The position numbers and the translations under genes are program-made. Below, in pieces: positions 44,501 to 53,554 of a DNA stretch of 56,919 nt. Numbering within the stretch: the stretch's first letter is position 1; each line of letters opens with the position of its first letter. The stretch comes from Acidobacteriota bacterium (lineage in GTDB: Bacteria; Acidobacteriota; Terriglobia; Terriglobales; Acidobacteriaceae). The notes beneath the pieces are model-generated. The model was not told the DNA's origin. It made no database searches and worked only from the letters and a program-made list of their open reading frames with translations. The stretch spans positions 1-56,919 of the forward strand of contig QIAU01000147.1 of assembly GCA_003225055.1 (NCBI GenBank), read 5' to 3'.

Positions 44501-47500
44501 CCTTGCGTTGGCGAACCCGGACGCGTATCCAGGACTGGGCCCGGATCGTTCATGCACGCCACCATCATGTTGGGAGCATATCCGGTCGGATTCGGCGGGT
44601 TGACTTGCCAGGTCGAGTACACCAAACCATTGAAGATACCCCACTGGTCGGAGTACACCCGGGAAGTCTCGACCCCGTTGTAATCCTTAATGGATATAGG
44701 CGAGTTTGGCACAGCAAACTTCTCGCCGAAGGCGGGCGAGGCGGGATCAAACTCGGACGAGAAGTCATCCGTAATGAACCCGGCGAAGTGAGAGGCGGCC
44801 GGTGTCTTGGTCCAGACGAAGAAGTCGGTCTGCGCCTGCATTTGGTCCTCAAGCGTAACTTCCTTGCGATCGCAGAGTCGGCGAGAAGCACCGGCAAAGG
44901 GCGCCACTTCCCCGGATTCCGGAGAAATGCTCATGAAATCGGGGACGACGCGGAGCTGGCCCACGCAGGGCGCCGGCATCACGATCAGACCGCCGGGGCC
45001 GAAGCCACCGATGCTCGTGCGGCCCAGGTCCGTGGTCGGATTCGTAGCTCCGCCGCCGGTTCCGTAAGCTTGGTTGTAGGCGTTGATGGATGCCTGGTCG
45101 GGCACGATGAAGATGTTAGAGATCGCGGCGAACTGCTGCGTGACCGGCGCGATGAAGTTGTCGCCGATGAGGATGTTCTTATCTTCCTCCTTGACTATCT
45201 CGTAATTGGGCGGGGTCACGGCCTCCACCACATACTTTCCGGGAGGCAGGCTGACCAGAGTCTGTCCTGCAGCCTTCTGCGCCGCAGTTAAGGGGTGGGC
45301 CGCAATATAGGCGGCGCTGGGAAACTGGTACAAGCCGTCGTAAGGCGCAGGCTGCACCTGGTTGAGGTTGTGATAGCCGTCGTAGCACTTATATTGCGAG
45401 TTGTTCGGCAACGCCAGAGTGGAGCTCAAGTAGTTGCGAGTGCCCGCCAGGGTGTAGCTGAAGAATGGATCGGCCGGATCCTGGCCTGGACAGTTCATAT
45501 TGGGCACACCGGCGGCTCGGAAGCCCTGAGCCCAATCATCCCAGCTACTGGTTTTGGTGGTATCAACCAGAGTCAGGGTTTGGGTCCCGTCCGGGCCCGT
45601 GCCTTCGGCATAGAGATTGACGGTTACGCCCGGAACCAGCGGCTCCCAGAGGTTCTGGAACAGCTGATTCGGATCATCAAAAGGCCGGGTCGAGCTGTAT
45701 ACGACATGGCCGCGGATGCCGCCGTTCTCGTTCGTGACATAGGGTTTCTTGCCCCACTCGACGACGTTAAACTGGCTGACACCGCCCTGCCACCCTTCGC
45801 TGATGACTGAGCCGGGATCAACTCGGCCGGTCGACCCGCCGGGACCGCCGCCGGTCGGGTTCGTACCCAGGTTCGTGTGGGTGCATGCGGCGTCGCCAGC
45901 TCCGCAATACACGGCGCCCGGTATTCGCAGATTGGCCGGCACCGAGAAGGTCTCCTTCGAATTCAGTAGTCCCTGATACGGGCCACCATTGCCATTTCCG
46001 GCGGTGGCGAAACCGCCACTGGCGGGGCCGTCCACCTGGCCGCCGGCGTCGTTGACCACGTGCACGCCTGTGCTCTTGAACCGCGTGTTATCGGTCTCGG
46101 TTACGTACCAGTTGAATAGCGGGAAGGTCTCATCGAAGCGGACCTGCCCGTTTATGTCGGTGAGCGAGGAATTGTTGAACTTGCCGTTCCTCATCCTGAC
46201 CCGATTTGGAATCTGAGCCAGTCCCGGCTCCCCCGGATCCTGGATGCCGTTCCCGTTCACGTCCATGAAGGTGTTCGACCAGAGGTGCGTCTGCCACGTG
46301 AAGGCTGAGTAATTCAGATTGAGGGTCTGGCCACCCTTCACGTTCACGCCTTTGCTCGATCCGTCCACGATCAGGTCAAGCCACTGGTCGAATATGACCA
46401 GTCCCCAGCTACCATCGGGAATCCCGGTAAAGGTGAAGTTCCCGTTGGCGTCGCACTTGGTGAAAGCGAATGTAGAAGCATCACTGTCACCCAGCGCGGC
46501 GTAGCAGGTGGTGTAGTTGAGCGGCGCGTAGTTGTTCGTGTTACCTTGGGCGAAGACGCCGCTACTGAACAGTTGCTCACTCGGTGGACGCCCCTGGTGC
46601 AAGTTGGTGACTTGGCCTTTAACCGTGTTGTGGCAAGGCGGAGGAGTGGGATTGGTAGCGCTGGCGGTGCATATCGCTTTCAACCGGGCATTGATAATGG
46701 CGGGATTCGCCATGCCCATGAACACGTGGTAACCACCGGGGCCATATTCCTGGAAATAGGCTGGTTCGGCCATCTTGACGAAGGAATCCAGAGCGTGGGT
46801 GCCGTCCAGAGTGTTGGTCTGGAGCCATTCCTCTCCCCTAGCCTCTCTGGCGGCCCCGGGGTGCACGATGACGCCAAATCTGCCCGGCATGAGGTTCTTG
46901 ATGACAGCTTGGCCCACCAGAGGTGACAGGGTTACGCCGTCCGACTCGAATTTTGGGCAGACAATAATCACGCCCACGGGAATTTCGCCCCCTGGCCCGA
47001 GAGTTCCAACGTTCTGACCACTAATGTTGGAGATTGGGCATGCGTCCAAACCGGTTTGTGGGTCAATGGTTCCGTTGAGGGCATTGGTCAACGGCTCGTT
47101 GAACATGTCATAGGTCATCTGCCCGGTGGCATCGCCACTGCCGCCCGCGTCATCCCAGAGTATGACCTGGAAATCTTCCAGCCCTACCTCTTGAGTTGGG
47201 AAAGCGTCGGCCCCTCCTCCGGTGTCGGGTTCACCGTTAAGCGGGAAGTCGTCCTGGAACACAAACACCGTAACCGTCGAGGTCGGCAGAGGATTGGGTT
47301 CGACATTCACAGTCACACTGGTTGGCAGCGTGCACGTACTGGTCGTGCCGCTGGACGTGCAGGCCGGGCTAATAGGGGCGCCCCCCATGGTGTGCCCGCA
47401 GCTGCCCGCAGCAAAGCAAGTCGAGTCCGGTGGAGACGTATTTCCGCTGTTGAATGAGTTGGCGGCGTCGCCCGGCAGAACCGAAATGTAGTAATACACC

Positions 47501-49920
47501 GGGTTGCCGTTCGCGTCCGTTGTGGGCAGGTTTACCTGGCTCGGTAGCGATGTAGGCAAATAAGCCGCTCCCGTCGCCGGTACACACACGCCACCGTCGC
47601 AGACTGCCGGGACGTGACTCTTCGTAGTTGGATCGAAGACGGTCTGGGCCTGCTCGCAGCTTTGTGGCCCAGTGCAACCGACCGCCACCACCGGCATGTA
47701 GCTGGTGTGGAAGTTGGTGCCCAGAGTCGGCGGTACGCCTGCGGGACAGGTAGCAGGCTTGGTTCCGCCGGCGCCGTTCTGCTGGCATGCCGGATTGATG
47801 TGGAAGGTACGGTCTTGCTCGATGATCCACTTGTAATCGGTGAGTTTCATCGAGGGATTTTGCGCGTCCTGGACAATTACTTGAAGGCCGCTACCTGCCT
47901 GGAAGGTCAGGGTAACTGTCGTCGGACTACTGACTTGCTTCTCCGAGTTGACAGCCAGGTATTGGAAGCTGACCACCGAGGTTCCGCTGGTTGGTGGTGT
48001 GGCCAGCTTTGCCGTAAACGAGCCATCCGGCTTCAGGGATACGGTTACTCCCCCTGCCGTGATCGTCTGCGGCGTGGCAGGACAGGCAGTCGAGCCACTC
48101 GGAGCCGCGCACAACGGGTAATTGTTCGGGTCCGTGTCGTTGCCAAGGACACCGGGAGCAGCCACTCGCAGCAGGCTCGATATGTTGCTGGTGTAGCTAT
48201 CCGCATTGGCCGTCGGCTTCGCCGCCAGAGTCGGAGAAGGACTGATGGTGACCGCCGCGGTGACCGCGGTATTGCCGTTGACATAGTAGGTGAACGAACC
48301 TCCGCAACTAGCGTTGGTCGCGGGCTGCGTGTAGGTGAAAGTACCGTCGGGGTTGAGCGTGAGTGAACCGCCACCGAAGGGCGTCAGCGTGTTGTTAGCG
48401 GGATTGCCGGTAAGCCTGACGCCGTAGACGTTCACGTCATTGGCGATTAAGCCTCTGCCTGGGTCAGACACGAGGAGGGTCACGCCCGGCGCGCAGTAAT
48501 AGAGATCATTGTTGGCGGCGGCCAGAGCGCTGGCCAGCGCCGTCCCTCCACCTACTTGGAGGATGGCCTGCATACCAGTATCGTGCCCCGAGGCGTTGCC
48601 CGATAGGCTCAGCTCGCGGTCAAAGAGCTGGTAGTTTGCCGCGGTAAAAGCAGTAGGTGCAGCCGTTGCCGAGCCATTATTGGCAGGATTAATCATCACA
48701 TCGTAGGTCTTTCCCGCCGGCAGAAAGACGTTGTTCTGAACCCTCACATTCAAATTGGGTGGTGTTTTGGCGGCACCCAACACGATGTCGGGCAGAACAT
48801 TGCCGTCCTCCGCGATCAGCGCCATGTTCAGCCGAGCCACCGAAGGAGAATGGATGCGCAGTCCGGCATTGACGAAGCGCAGCAGGACATTGCCGGTCGA
48901 GGCGGTGGCGGGGACCTGAATCGCCGAGGCCGCCAGCGCATCTTTGCTGAACGACACGCCGTTCACCAGGTAGTAGAGGGGCGTGTAGTCCACGGCCGGC
49001 GGATAACAGGTGTGCGCCGCGGCACAAGCGGGATTCCACGTGGCAGTCTCCACTGCTGCCGACGGTGTCGCCGGAGTGCAGGGAGTTGTCGTGCCGGTTG
49101 GCGGGCAAACCACGGCATCGGCCGCCGCGTTCTGTACCGGATCGATCTCGCTCAACAGGAGCGGAACGGCGGCATCGTAATGGATGCTGTAAATGGGCGC
49201 GACTGTACTCGAATACGCCGTCCCCGGGCCAAATGCAGTGCCGCCTGCCGCAGCCGGAGTATAGACAACTAGCACGCCATACAGTCCCATGGGTCCTTGG
49301 ATCGAAGGATAAGTGCCGGTCTCAATGAGATAGGTGCCAGGCTTTAATCCTTGTCCTGTGGTCGCATTGTAAGCAGCCCAGGTGTACGTCTGCGTTCCAC
49401 CCGCGGCCGCTTCCGGCACGAACGATCGGACGCGTGCCCCCTGGGCAGGCGGTGTAAAGGTAGCCCCGCCTTGTATCGGCCATGTGGTCTGGCTCTGGGC
49501 GGGGTGCGCACGAGGACCCGACTCTCTGACCGGTGCTCCGAGGCCGCCGCCCTGCTGGCCCACAATCGTCAGCGATGTCTCTACCGGCAAGCTGTTAGTC
49601 AGGTTGATCGTCAGCGCGCTGCCTACGGGCACCGTGATCAAGGGCGGCTGCCACGGGGTGGTGGTCGTGGTGCCTACGATCACGGTGGTCTGGGCGAGGC
49701 CGTTCATCGCGCTGCAGGTGGCGCCGCCGGCCGCGGCAGCCGTGCCCGTGCCGCATATCCAGCCCCACATGGGAACGATGTTGCCGTCGGGCAGGGTGGT
49801 GGTCTGCCGGGTCGCGGTCAGAGTAACCGACTGGGCGGAAGATATACCCACGGTCAAGAGGAGAATTATCGCCGCCAGCACTGACTTCTTCAGAGTCGCT
49901 TCGAGATAGTTGGATCGCAT
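41542..49920 (-). CDS. Giant secreted cupredoxin/Ig-like/beta-helix protein
   Basis: This protein of about 2,792 residues starts with a signal peptide (LAAIILLLTVGISSAQS). Residues about 30-480 resemble cupredoxin domains of multicopper oxidases (NLTNSLPVETSLTIVGQQGG, GTYLIETGTYPSIQGPMGLYGVLVVY). However, the HxH and HCH copper-ligand motifs are absent, for instance Tyr and Thr where His is expected. Big_9/cadherin-like repeats follow (about 480-650: LNPDGTFTYTQP), then SdrD-like segments (FMDVNGNGIQDPGEPGL near 1218), an IPT-like domain (about 1868-1960) and a right-handed parallel beta-helix (about 2015-2610) with many N-N-x-I/V repeats. It is probably an extracellular or surface structural partner of the two smaller cupredoxin proteins. 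Residue numbers are approximate. ATG 49920 follows GAGGAG. Confidence 0.8.
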   Translation of the reverse strand: MRSNYLEATLKKSVLAAIILLLTVGISSAQSVTLTATRQTTTLPDGNIVPMWGWICGTGTAAAAGGATCSAMNGLAQTTVIVGTTTTTPWQPPLITVPVGSALTINLTNSLPVETSLTIVGQQGGGLGAPVRESGPRAHPAQSQTTWPIQGGATFTPPAQGARVRSFVPEAAAGGTQTYTWAAYNATTGQGLKPGTYLIETGTYPSIQGPMGLYGVLVVYTPAAAGGTAFGPGTAYSSTVAPIYSIHYDAAVPLLLSEIDPVQNAAADAVVCPPTGTTTPCTPATPSAAVETATWNPACAAAHTCYPPAVDYTPLYYLVNGVSFSKDALAASAIQVPATASTGNVLLRFVNAGLRIHSPSVARLNMALIAEDGNVLPDIVLGAAKTPPNLNVRVQNNVFLPAGKTYDVMINPANNGSATAAPTAFTAANYQLFDRELSLSGNASGHDTGMQAILQVGGGTALASALAAANNDLYYCAPGVTLLVSDPGRGLIANDVNVYGVRLTGNPANNTLTPFGGGSLTLNPDGTFTYTQPATNASCGGSFTYYVNGNTAVTAAVTISPSPTLAAKPTANADSYTSNISSLLRVAAPGVLGNDTDPNNYPLCAAPSGSTACPATPQTITAGGVTVSLKPDGSFTAKLATPPTSGTSVVSFQYLAVNSEKQVSSPTTVTLTFQAGSGLQVIVQDAQNPSMKLTDYKWIIEQDRTFHINPACQQNGAGGTKPATCPAGVPPTLGTNFHTSYMPVVAVGCTGPQSCEQAQTVFDPTTKSHVPAVCDGGVCVPATGAAYLPTSLPSQVNLPTTDANGNPVYYYISVLPGDAANSFNSGNTSPPDSTCFAAGSCGHTMGGAPISPACTSSGTTSTCTLPTSVTVNVEPNPLPTSTVTVFVFQDDFPLNGEPDTGGGADAFPTQEVGLEDFQVILWDDAGGSGDATGQMTYDMFNEPLTNALNGTIDPQTGLDACPISNISGQNVGTLGPGGEIPVGVIIVCPKFESDGVTLSPLVGQAVIKNLMPGRFGVIVHPGAAREARGEEWLQTNTLDGTHALDSFVKMAEPAYFQEYGPGGYHVFMGMANPAIINARLKAICTASATNPTPPPCHNTVKGQVTNLHQGRPPSEQLFSSGVFAQGNTNNYAPLNYTTCYAALGDSDASTFAFTKCDANGNFTFTGIPDGSWGLVIFDQWLDLIVDGSSKGVNVKGGQTLNLNYSAFTWQTHLWSNTFMDVNGNGIQDPGEPGLAQIPNRVRMRNGKFNNSSLTDINGQVRFDETFPLFNWYVTETDNTRFKSTGVHVVNDAGGQVDGPASGGFATAGNGNGGPYQGLLNSKETFSVPANLRIPGAVYCGAGDAACTHTNLGTNPTGGGPGGSTGRVDPGSVISEGWQGGVSQFNVVEWGKKPYVTNENGGIRGHVVYSSTRPFDDPNQLFQNLWEPLVPGVTVNLYAEGTGPDGTQTLTLVDTTKTSSWDDWAQGFRAAGVPNMNCPGQDPADPFFSYTLAGTRNYLSSTLALPNNSQYKCYDGYHNLNQVQPAPYDGLYQFPSAAYIAAHPLTAAQKAAGQTLVSLPPGKYVVEAVTPPNYEIVKEEDKNILIGDNFIAPVTQQFAAISNIFIVPDQASINAYNQAYGTGGGATNPTTDLGRTSIGGFGPGGLIVMPAPCVGQLRVVPDFMSISPESGEVAPFAGASRRLCDRKEVTLEDQMQAQTDFFVWTKTPAASHFAGFITDDFSSEFDPASPAFGEKFAVPNSPISIKDYNGVETSRVYSDQWGIFNGLVYSTWQVNPPNPTGYAPNMMVACMNDPGPVLDTRPGSPTQGQMITDPMYNPNYSDFCYEWPFMPADTAYMDTPVVPTTAFADGYNPPDCSYPDATPAILRVDGDGPGPWVSGPGHKLTITALGNQLVPNHSYSGPAASTAPYNQKFVTRHYGFGTGQGSVTIGGANQGVTSWSDTTLTVNVGGNVPLCARQQVGYSGARCGELVITTANGKTSIDTVTVTVGGKAPTVVNGENASNTAIQQAIDNASPGDLIIINGSFAPSATAPRGTTCAGVTTATATCVATPGTYSEMLQMWKPVRLQGVGAASAVVNANTHPAGKLDPWRRRINCLFGLALDGGYVSATHPYDPTNTFSCTSAMQGKVDPIPMEPVVGWDATLNGNIAELLQEPSLMGAYEGAAITVLAKGLENNNTANCNATSNANCIPLNGLTGTAPNNGYNNGLGDCNTKSAFYTTNFLCNPARIDGLSFTNSSQGGGGIFLHGWGHYVEVANNRVYANGGTLGGGIIVGQGETPPASFDSTGLTELPYLLNHDVFIHHNSITGNASYGDELNSNTPAVAGGAVFCDGSDYYRFQYNWVCGNLSGGDGGGVAHFGFIYNGTIDHNWIVFNQSTNPTLPTHGGGLIVGGAATDGTVCEAALVDTECPPALADGAGPNTTVSNNVILGNTAEGGSGGGLRLQHVNGTEVQRNPNNSDAWYQVNVTNNVIVNNVAGWTGGGVSLHNAVKVNFIQNTVASNDTTSSAGVLFDAGGASFASAPPPGCDPTITPPPPACTNTAITQSVPLPAGLETEKHDANLLAAFTVPTVNCGLGHAGCTKFSNPILVGDIFWQNRTFHITTGAIPTTPSLQTTVQLVPSLTQSTTGACPGGASYWDIGVYGDTSPTNHGSGFTLTPVASILTSSSGYPLSSSANPGFVHQYCNGSRVPPEIAPLLCSGPNGNANAPGCIQPGTVGVSMTVPPGVPDINQFYPAFTLAPAATVDEGNNWINMFYGPLSYANSTLTTTPGAGQTPLGNYNHTGPIGAAPYSVNPQ

Positions 49921-49934
49921 TGCCATTCTCCTCG

Positions 49935-51521
49935 TTACAGCGTTTCGTCGATGAAAAAGACCGGTGGGTCAACCAGCATCATCATCAGCATCCCGCCCGG
50001 GAAAACGTCATTGGTAGTGATCTCGCGTTCGTTGTGGGAGTGCCACATGAAGGCGATACCGGACTCTTCGAGAGGATTCATGGTGCTTTTGACGGGAGGC
50101 AAGGGTGTCGGTCCCCGCGAGCGGTTTACTGCGTCCGGCCCCAGATAAGGTGTGCCGTTATACCAGAGACCATTAGCAGCGATGAGCGGGTCGAATAGCG
50201 TCGCCGGACCGCCGCCGCCCACGTGACCGACGGGATTGGCCTCTAAGGGATGGTTGTGGTCGGCGCACCACTCGTAATAATTCGGAGCGCTGAGGGGAGC
50301 GCCGCTTGCCGCCGTGTAGTAACCGTTGCTGTCCGGCACGCATGGCGGATTTCCTGCATTAGCTGGTGTGTGCCCGTAAATGTCCCAGCCCAGGCCTTTG
50401 CCTGACCAGTAGAAGATTCCGTCGTAGGATTGGCCGGGATAGGTGTCGGTCGTAAATTCCATCCGTCCGCCCAGTTTCGCGGAATCGGTCTGGCTCAAGA
50501 TCAGGTTTCCGTCGCGCGCCAGGATGCGCACGTGGTTTCCGTGTTCGTGAAACGGATGTTCCCACCGCCCTTGTCCTATGGTGCGAACCAGCACCAGGTC
50601 CCCGGGATGCATGTGGGGATTCCCGTTGTAGGGCTGGTTGGGATAGTTGGGCGCATAGTCGGCGTCCATGTCGTCTGGCATGGAACGCCCGTTGATCAGG
50701 TAGTAGCTAGGATGATAGGGCTCGGTCTTGACTTCGAGCGTGGTCGGGCAAGGAAGACCGCCCGCAGTCGGAACGCAACTGGCGATGGCCTGTACCTGCT
50801 GTTCTGCCTGTTTGTGGATTCTAGGATCGAGCTCCATGAACTGGAACAGGTATTCGCGGTCGTAACAGGTCGCGGGGTGATCGTACGCCGAGGCAGCCAG
50901 CCTGTAATCGGGGTGTCCCAAGAGCTGGGTATCCGAGCCGATGGCCGAACAACCTGCGGGCACAGTGTTGGGCTTAACGACGACTGCCCCGTAAAGACCC
51001 ATCTCGATCTGCAAATCAGGTTTGGTTCCGCTGTAATAAGCATGCGTGCCGGGTGTGGTGGCCACGAAGGTGTAGCTAACCGAGCCGCCGTGAGCCGCCT
51101 CGGAGGTGATCAAGCCGGGCGTGCCACCTCCGGTTGTTACCTGGAAGCCTTGGAACACAATCGACGTATTACCGACAGGCGCCGGCAAATTGTTCGTAAG
51201 GTTCACCGTGACGGTCTGCCCCTCGGTGACAATTAGCGTAGGACCAGGGACCTGTCCCGCCCGGCAGAAGCCAACCGAGGCGAATTGCGGAGGCAGATAC
51301 GAGGGAGTGAAGCCGGTGGCGCACCCATAGCCCCAGGAGTAAATCATGGCTCCGTCAGGCTGGGTTATATAAATAGGACTGGCCACCAGATTGAAAATCG
51401 TTCCGGTTATCCCAGGTGTTGCCGCGTACGACAGGGCTGGGAGCAGCAGGGCCGCCACCGCGATCGCGGCGGCAGTCAGTCGGGTTACGTCATGTCGCTT
51501 TTTCGCATTCCAATAAGTCAT
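49935..51521 (-). CDS. Multicopper-oxidase-like protein with T2/T3-type histidines
   Basis: This 528-residue protein has a Sec signal peptide ending LLLPALSYAATPG. Its first cupredoxin domain lacks copper ligands (PGTHAYYSGTKPDLQIEMGLYG). The last third has HPFHEHGNHVRIL (about residues 324-334) and MWHSHNEREITTNDVFPGGM near 490. The first resembles the trinuclear-site HxHGxxH block. The second corresponds to the C-terminal HCH...M block but with Ser in place of the type 1 Cys. So a complete type 1 copper centre is not apparent. ATG 51521 follows AGGAG; an upstream extension to 51560 would overlap the previous gene. Confidence 0.8.
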   Translation of the reverse strand: MTYWNAKKRHDVTRLTAAAIAVAALLLPALSYAATPGITGTIFNLVASPIYITQPDGAMIYSWGYGCATGFTPSYLPPQFASVGFCRAGQVPGPTLIVTEGQTVTVNLTNNLPAPVGNTSIVFQGFQVTTGGGTPGLITSEAAHGGSVSYTFVATTPGTHAYYSGTKPDLQIEMGLYGAVVVKPNTVPAGCSAIGSDTQLLGHPDYRLAASAYDHPATCYDREYLFQFMELDPRIHKQAEQQVQAIASCVPTAGGLPCPTTLEVKTEPYHPSYYLINGRSMPDDMDADYAPNYPNQPYNGNPHMHPGDLVLVRTIGQGRWEHPFHEHGNHVRILARDGNLILSQTDSAKLGGRMEFTTDTYPGQSYDGIFYWSGKGLGWDIYGHTPANAGNPPCVPDSNGYYTAASGAPLSAPNYYEWCADHNHPLEANPVGHVGGGGPATLFDPLIAANGLWYNGTPYLGPDAVNRSRGPTPLPPVKSTMNPLEESGIAFMWHSHNEREITTNDVFPGGMLMMMLVDPPVFFIDETL

Positions 51522-51531
51522 GGCTGCTCTC

Positions 51532-53220
51532 CTAGAAGGTGCACGCACTGGCTGAGGCACACACCTGGACCTCGGTCATCAACCCGCCGAAGTTCTCGGC
51601 GTCGTTGGACAGGTGGTCGAGGTTCGGCGTGTACAGGAAGTAGGTGCCCGGGGCAACGCCCGTGCTGTCCAGAATCACATCCAGCGATTCGCCGCCGCCC
51701 AAGGTGACCGAGTTGGTGACGATGGGGAGATTGTTTCCGGCCTGGTCGCGCAACAGCTTGGCCTGAAAGCCGACCAACTGCATCGGGATTCCGAGAGATG
51801 CCAGTGTCTGGTACTCGGTCACATCCAGGTCAGACAAACGGAGCAGCGCCCTTTCCCCTTGAATGAGGGTGATTAGGGAGGGCAGCGGCTGGGAATAACG
51901 CGTCAGTCCATCCGAATCCTCTGTTCCTATCGCGCGCGAGGCCGAGTCGGGGTTGCTGCTGCCGGCGCTGGGACCGCCGGCGTAGCCAGGCACACCGACC
52001 GTGTCGGGATAGCTGCGGCCATTCAGCAGAAAATACTTGTCCTTCATGTCAGCAAATCCCTCCGGATTAAAGGTCATGCCGACGAAGTGAAAGTTGGGAT
52101 CAAAACCATGAATCTGGATGGGAACATCAATGTCGTAGCGGGTCGAGGCGTCACCGTCGTTGTAGGCGTACTTGTACGGGGTTCCAGCCGGAATGCGGGG
52201 ATCTACTCCGGCGAACGGATCCACTTGTTGAATGGCGCCGTTGTTGACGCCTGGCAAGGGCGTCGAGCAGAGGATGTCCTTGGCCGTCTGGCCAGCCAAT
52301 CCGGTGTTGCAGGCGGTCCGCAGGTCAGTCTGTTGCAGCTCGAGCGAACTGTAGAGACTGGTACCCACCGGCACTCGGTTCTGGCGCGGACGCACGTAGA
52401 GTTGTCCAACCATCCCCATCTGCAGGTGTTCAGGGGGCGTGATGTGGCAGTGGTAGAAATAAGTTCCGGCATCGGGAGCCATGTAGTAATAGGTCGCGCT
52501 GCCGCCGATGTTGATCGCCCAAGTCGCGTCCGGCACGCCGTCATAGAAAGAAGAGGCGTTGGGATAGCCGTGGAAGTGCACGGTATGCTGCTCGAACAGG
52601 TCGGGGCGCATGATCATGCCCACGTTGCTGAGCGTCAGAAAGAACTCGTCGTCCTCATCGAAGGCGGCCAGGGGCATGGGAAGGTTCCCATTCAGCACTC
52701 CGATGGTCATGATGGCCGCCGGATCCGCCACCGCGCCGTTCAAGCTCACCGGCCGACTCGGGTCGTAGGTCGGATTGCGGGAATTGGGCGAGCTGGGCAG
52801 AGTAGGCGAGTTGTAGTGGTTGTTGAAAACCGACGCAAACTGCGTGCCCGGCTGCCCGTGCTTGATGGCGTCCATGCCGGAGAGCGGACCAAACGAGAAC
52901 ATGAACGTCTGGTTTCCGTCCGCCTCGGTCATGAAACCGTCGCCACCGGAAATTTCCTGGCACTTGATGGCGCCGCCGTTGAGCGTGTATGGCAACGACA
53001 CGCCGTTCACGGTTTCCGTCACGGTCTTCGGACCGGTATAGGATCCCTCCTGCTGTGTCGGGTCATAACCCAGCACGGAGCTCCCAGGGTGCCAGACTGT
53101 GCTGGTGGGACATTGCACCATGAACGATCCGCCTCCCTGAGCCTTGTTGCTCTGGGCAGGGACGGTCGTCGCAAGGCAGACTAAAAGTATGGGCAAGCAA
53201 ACCGGGAACAGCTTTCTCAT
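51532..53220 (-). CDS. Multicopper-oxidase-like protein with HFHG and HCH motifs
   Basis: This 562-residue protein has a signal peptide (FPVCLPILLVCLATTVPAQS). Around residues 210-275 lie HTVHFHGYPNAS and GTYFYHCHITPPEHLQMGM, which supply the H-x-H and HCH-x5-H-x-x-M ligands of type 1 and trinuclear copper sites. Both are in the same domain, as in two-domain multicopper oxidases. The later cupredoxin domain (ESLDVILDSTGVAPGTYFLYTPNLDH) has no such set. ATG 53220 follows an excellent AAGGAGG. It is first in the operon, which continues with the two cupredoxin proteins and a small secreted protein. Confidence 0.85.
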   Translation of the reverse strand: MRKLFPVCLPILLVCLATTVPAQSNKAQGGGSFMVQCPTSTVWHPGSSVLGYDPTQQEGSYTGPKTVTETVNGVSLPYTLNGGAIKCQEISGGDGFMTEADGNQTFMFSFGPLSGMDAIKHGQPGTQFASVFNNHYNSPTLPSSPNSRNPTYDPSRPVSLNGAVADPAAIMTIGVLNGNLPMPLAAFDEDDEFFLTLSNVGMIMRPDLFEQHTVHFHGYPNASSFYDGVPDATWAINIGGSATYYYMAPDAGTYFYHCHITPPEHLQMGMVGQLYVRPRQNRVPVGTSLYSSLELQQTDLRTACNTGLAGQTAKDILCSTPLPGVNNGAIQQVDPFAGVDPRIPAGTPYKYAYNDGDASTRYDIDVPIQIHGFDPNFHFVGMTFNPEGFADMKDKYFLLNGRSYPDTVGVPGYAGGPSAGSSNPDSASRAIGTEDSDGLTRYSQPLPSLITLIQGERALLRLSDLDVTEYQTLASLGIPMQLVGFQAKLLRDQAGNNLPIVTNSVTLGGGESLDVILDSTGVAPGTYFLYTPNLDHLSNDAENFGGLMTEVQVCASASACTF

Positions 53221-53447
53221 GACTCGCGGCCTCCTTCCGGACCTTGCTGCGCGTGCAGCGCTTGGTTCTTTAGGTAAGAATCTCGAGAGAGAGCTGGCGC
53301 TGGCCTGCCTGTCGGTCAACAAGTTCGCGCACTCGCCAGCCAGAAGTTAGTCGGCACAAAATTTTCTTACTCATCGATAGCAGTTGATCCCACAGGGCCT
53401 GCAAGGAAAACCATTGGCTCAAAACATCTCGGGGGAGAAATTGGGCC

Positions 53448-53529
53448 AGCCAGAAAGGGGGTTCTGGCTTTCAACGTGTGGGCTAGACTAGAGGGACTAA
53501 CCCACGCTGTCTACCGTCAAACGACGGTA
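53448..53529. promoter_or_regulatory. Two perfect hairpins between the LuxR-type gene and the cupredoxin operon
   Basis: AGCCAGAA/TTCTGGCT with a 6-base loop (53448-53469) and TACCGTC/GACGGTA with a 4-base loop (53512-53529) lie in the 334-bp gap upstream of the operon. Neither has a T-run on the minus strand. They may be operator sites or leader structures. A weaker GTGGG...CCCAC pair lies between them. Confidence 0.45.
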
Positions 53530-53554
53530 AAAAATCAAAAGATTTCCTCAGATT

